Positions 5,291-5,717 of a stretch of 5,717 nt of DNA are shown here, in pieces (the first letter of the stretch is position 1; each line of letters begins with the position of its first letter). Below the pieces are notes generated by a model, which was given only the letters and a program-made list of their open reading frames with translations, was not told the origin of the DNA and did no database searches. The translations under genes and the position numbers were made by a program. The stretch is taken from NCBI GenBank assembly GCA_003526525.1, contig DPVV01000477.1, positions 1 to 5,717 on the forward strand, read 5' to 3'. This DNA is from Lachnoclostridium phytofermentans (GTDB lineage Bacteria; Bacillota; Clostridia; Lachnospirales; Lachnospiraceae).

Positions 5291-5717
5291 CTATTTTTCT
5301 CTATTCATTAAATAAGAAACCAATTCTGTCAAAAAACTATGTTCAAGCTTTAAGGCTTTTAATTCCTCCATAGCTTCTTTTGATAAACGCTCTACTTCTT
5401 TTTTACTTTCTTCAATACCGCAGAGGGAGACATACGTTGTTTTTTGATTTTTCTCATCGCTATTGATTGGTTTCCCTAATACTTCCATCGTACTAGTTAC
5501 ATCTAAGATATCATCTTGAATCTGAAACGCTAAGCCAACTTTTTTTGCAATCTTAATAAAGCGAATAAGCTCCTCTTGATTCGCTCCAGAAAGTATCGCA
5601 CAAATTAGAAAAGAGGCCTCTAAAAGAGCACCTGTCTTTAACTCATAGATAAAAAGTAATTCTTCTTTCGAAAGTGCGGAACCAGTGCGCTCCACATCAA
5701 CGACTTGTCCACCAATC
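5291..5717 (-). CDS. ispA: Polyprenyl diphosphate synthase, farnesyl/geranyl type (5' end cut by window)
   Basis: Only the C-terminal part is present: 141 full codons from the window end to the TAG at 5291-5293, about half of the usual 290-300 residues. The visible part starts IGGQVVDVERTG, followed by YELKTGALLEASF, the conserved helices of trans-prenyltransferases. The second aspartate-rich motif is FQIQDDILDVT (DDILD at 5501-5515), which binds the Mg-diphosphate of isopentenyl diphosphate. GKPINSDEKNQKTTYVSL follows, matching the family's GKP-SDE-K-TYVSL segment. The first aspartate-rich motif, which largely sets chain length, lies outside the window. IspA as the specific assignment rests on the location directly upstream of dxs, as in Bacillus yqiD-dxs, and on the GGQVVDVE form of the motif. 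There is no sign of disruption in the visible part. Confidence 0.93.
   Translation of the reverse strand, partial: IGGQVVDVERTGSALSKEELLFIYELKTGALLEASFLICAILSGANQEELIRFIKIAKKVGLAFQIQDDILDVTSTMEVLGKPINSDEKNQKTTYVSLCGIEESKKEVERLSKEAMEELKALKLEHSFLTELVSYLMNREK

Overview
The window looks like a chromosomal housekeeping block from a low-G+C Gram-positive anaerobe, most likely a clostridium of the Lachnospiraceae type (Lachnoclostridium/Clostridium phytofermentans-like). This rests on A+T-rich sequence, strong Shine-Dalgarno sites, and the gene order ispA-dxs-tlyA-nadK-argR, which is the clostridial form of the Bacillus yqiD-dxs-yqxC-ahrC cluster. The species assignment is an inference. All six genes lie on the minus strand, so transcription runs from high to low coordinates. 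No opposite-strand gene is credible.

Layout in transcription order: the C-terminal half of a polyprenyl diphosphate synthase (ispA, cut by the window end, stop at 5291); dxs (5271-3385, GTG start, 19 nt after ispA); a 229-nt spacer rich in stem-loops (3156-3384); tlyA (3155-2355); a 126-nt spacer with a good extended -10 promoter that starts just past the tlyA stop; nadK (2228-1371); argR (1349-891, TTG start, 21 nt after nadK); a 199-nt spacer with a possible terminator and a second extended -10 promoter; and yebC (691 down to the window start, lacking only its last residues).

The sequence suggests three transcription units. ispA-dxs (probably with tlyA, and with genes beyond the window) supplies isoprenoid precursors: DXS makes the first intermediate of the MEP pathway and IspA condenses the resulting C5 units into prenyl diphosphates. 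tlyA encodes a ribosomal RNA 2'-O-methyltransferase. nadK-argR pairs the kinase that makes NADP with the arginine repressor, under its own promoter. yebC stands alone as a YebC/TACO1-family translation or transcription factor.

No new system is evident. The points most worth a second look are the structured dxs-tlyA spacer, which resembles a dispersed intergenic repeat; a perfect 10-bp inverted repeat laid over the yebC promoter; and yebC, rather than the recN usually expected, after argR.
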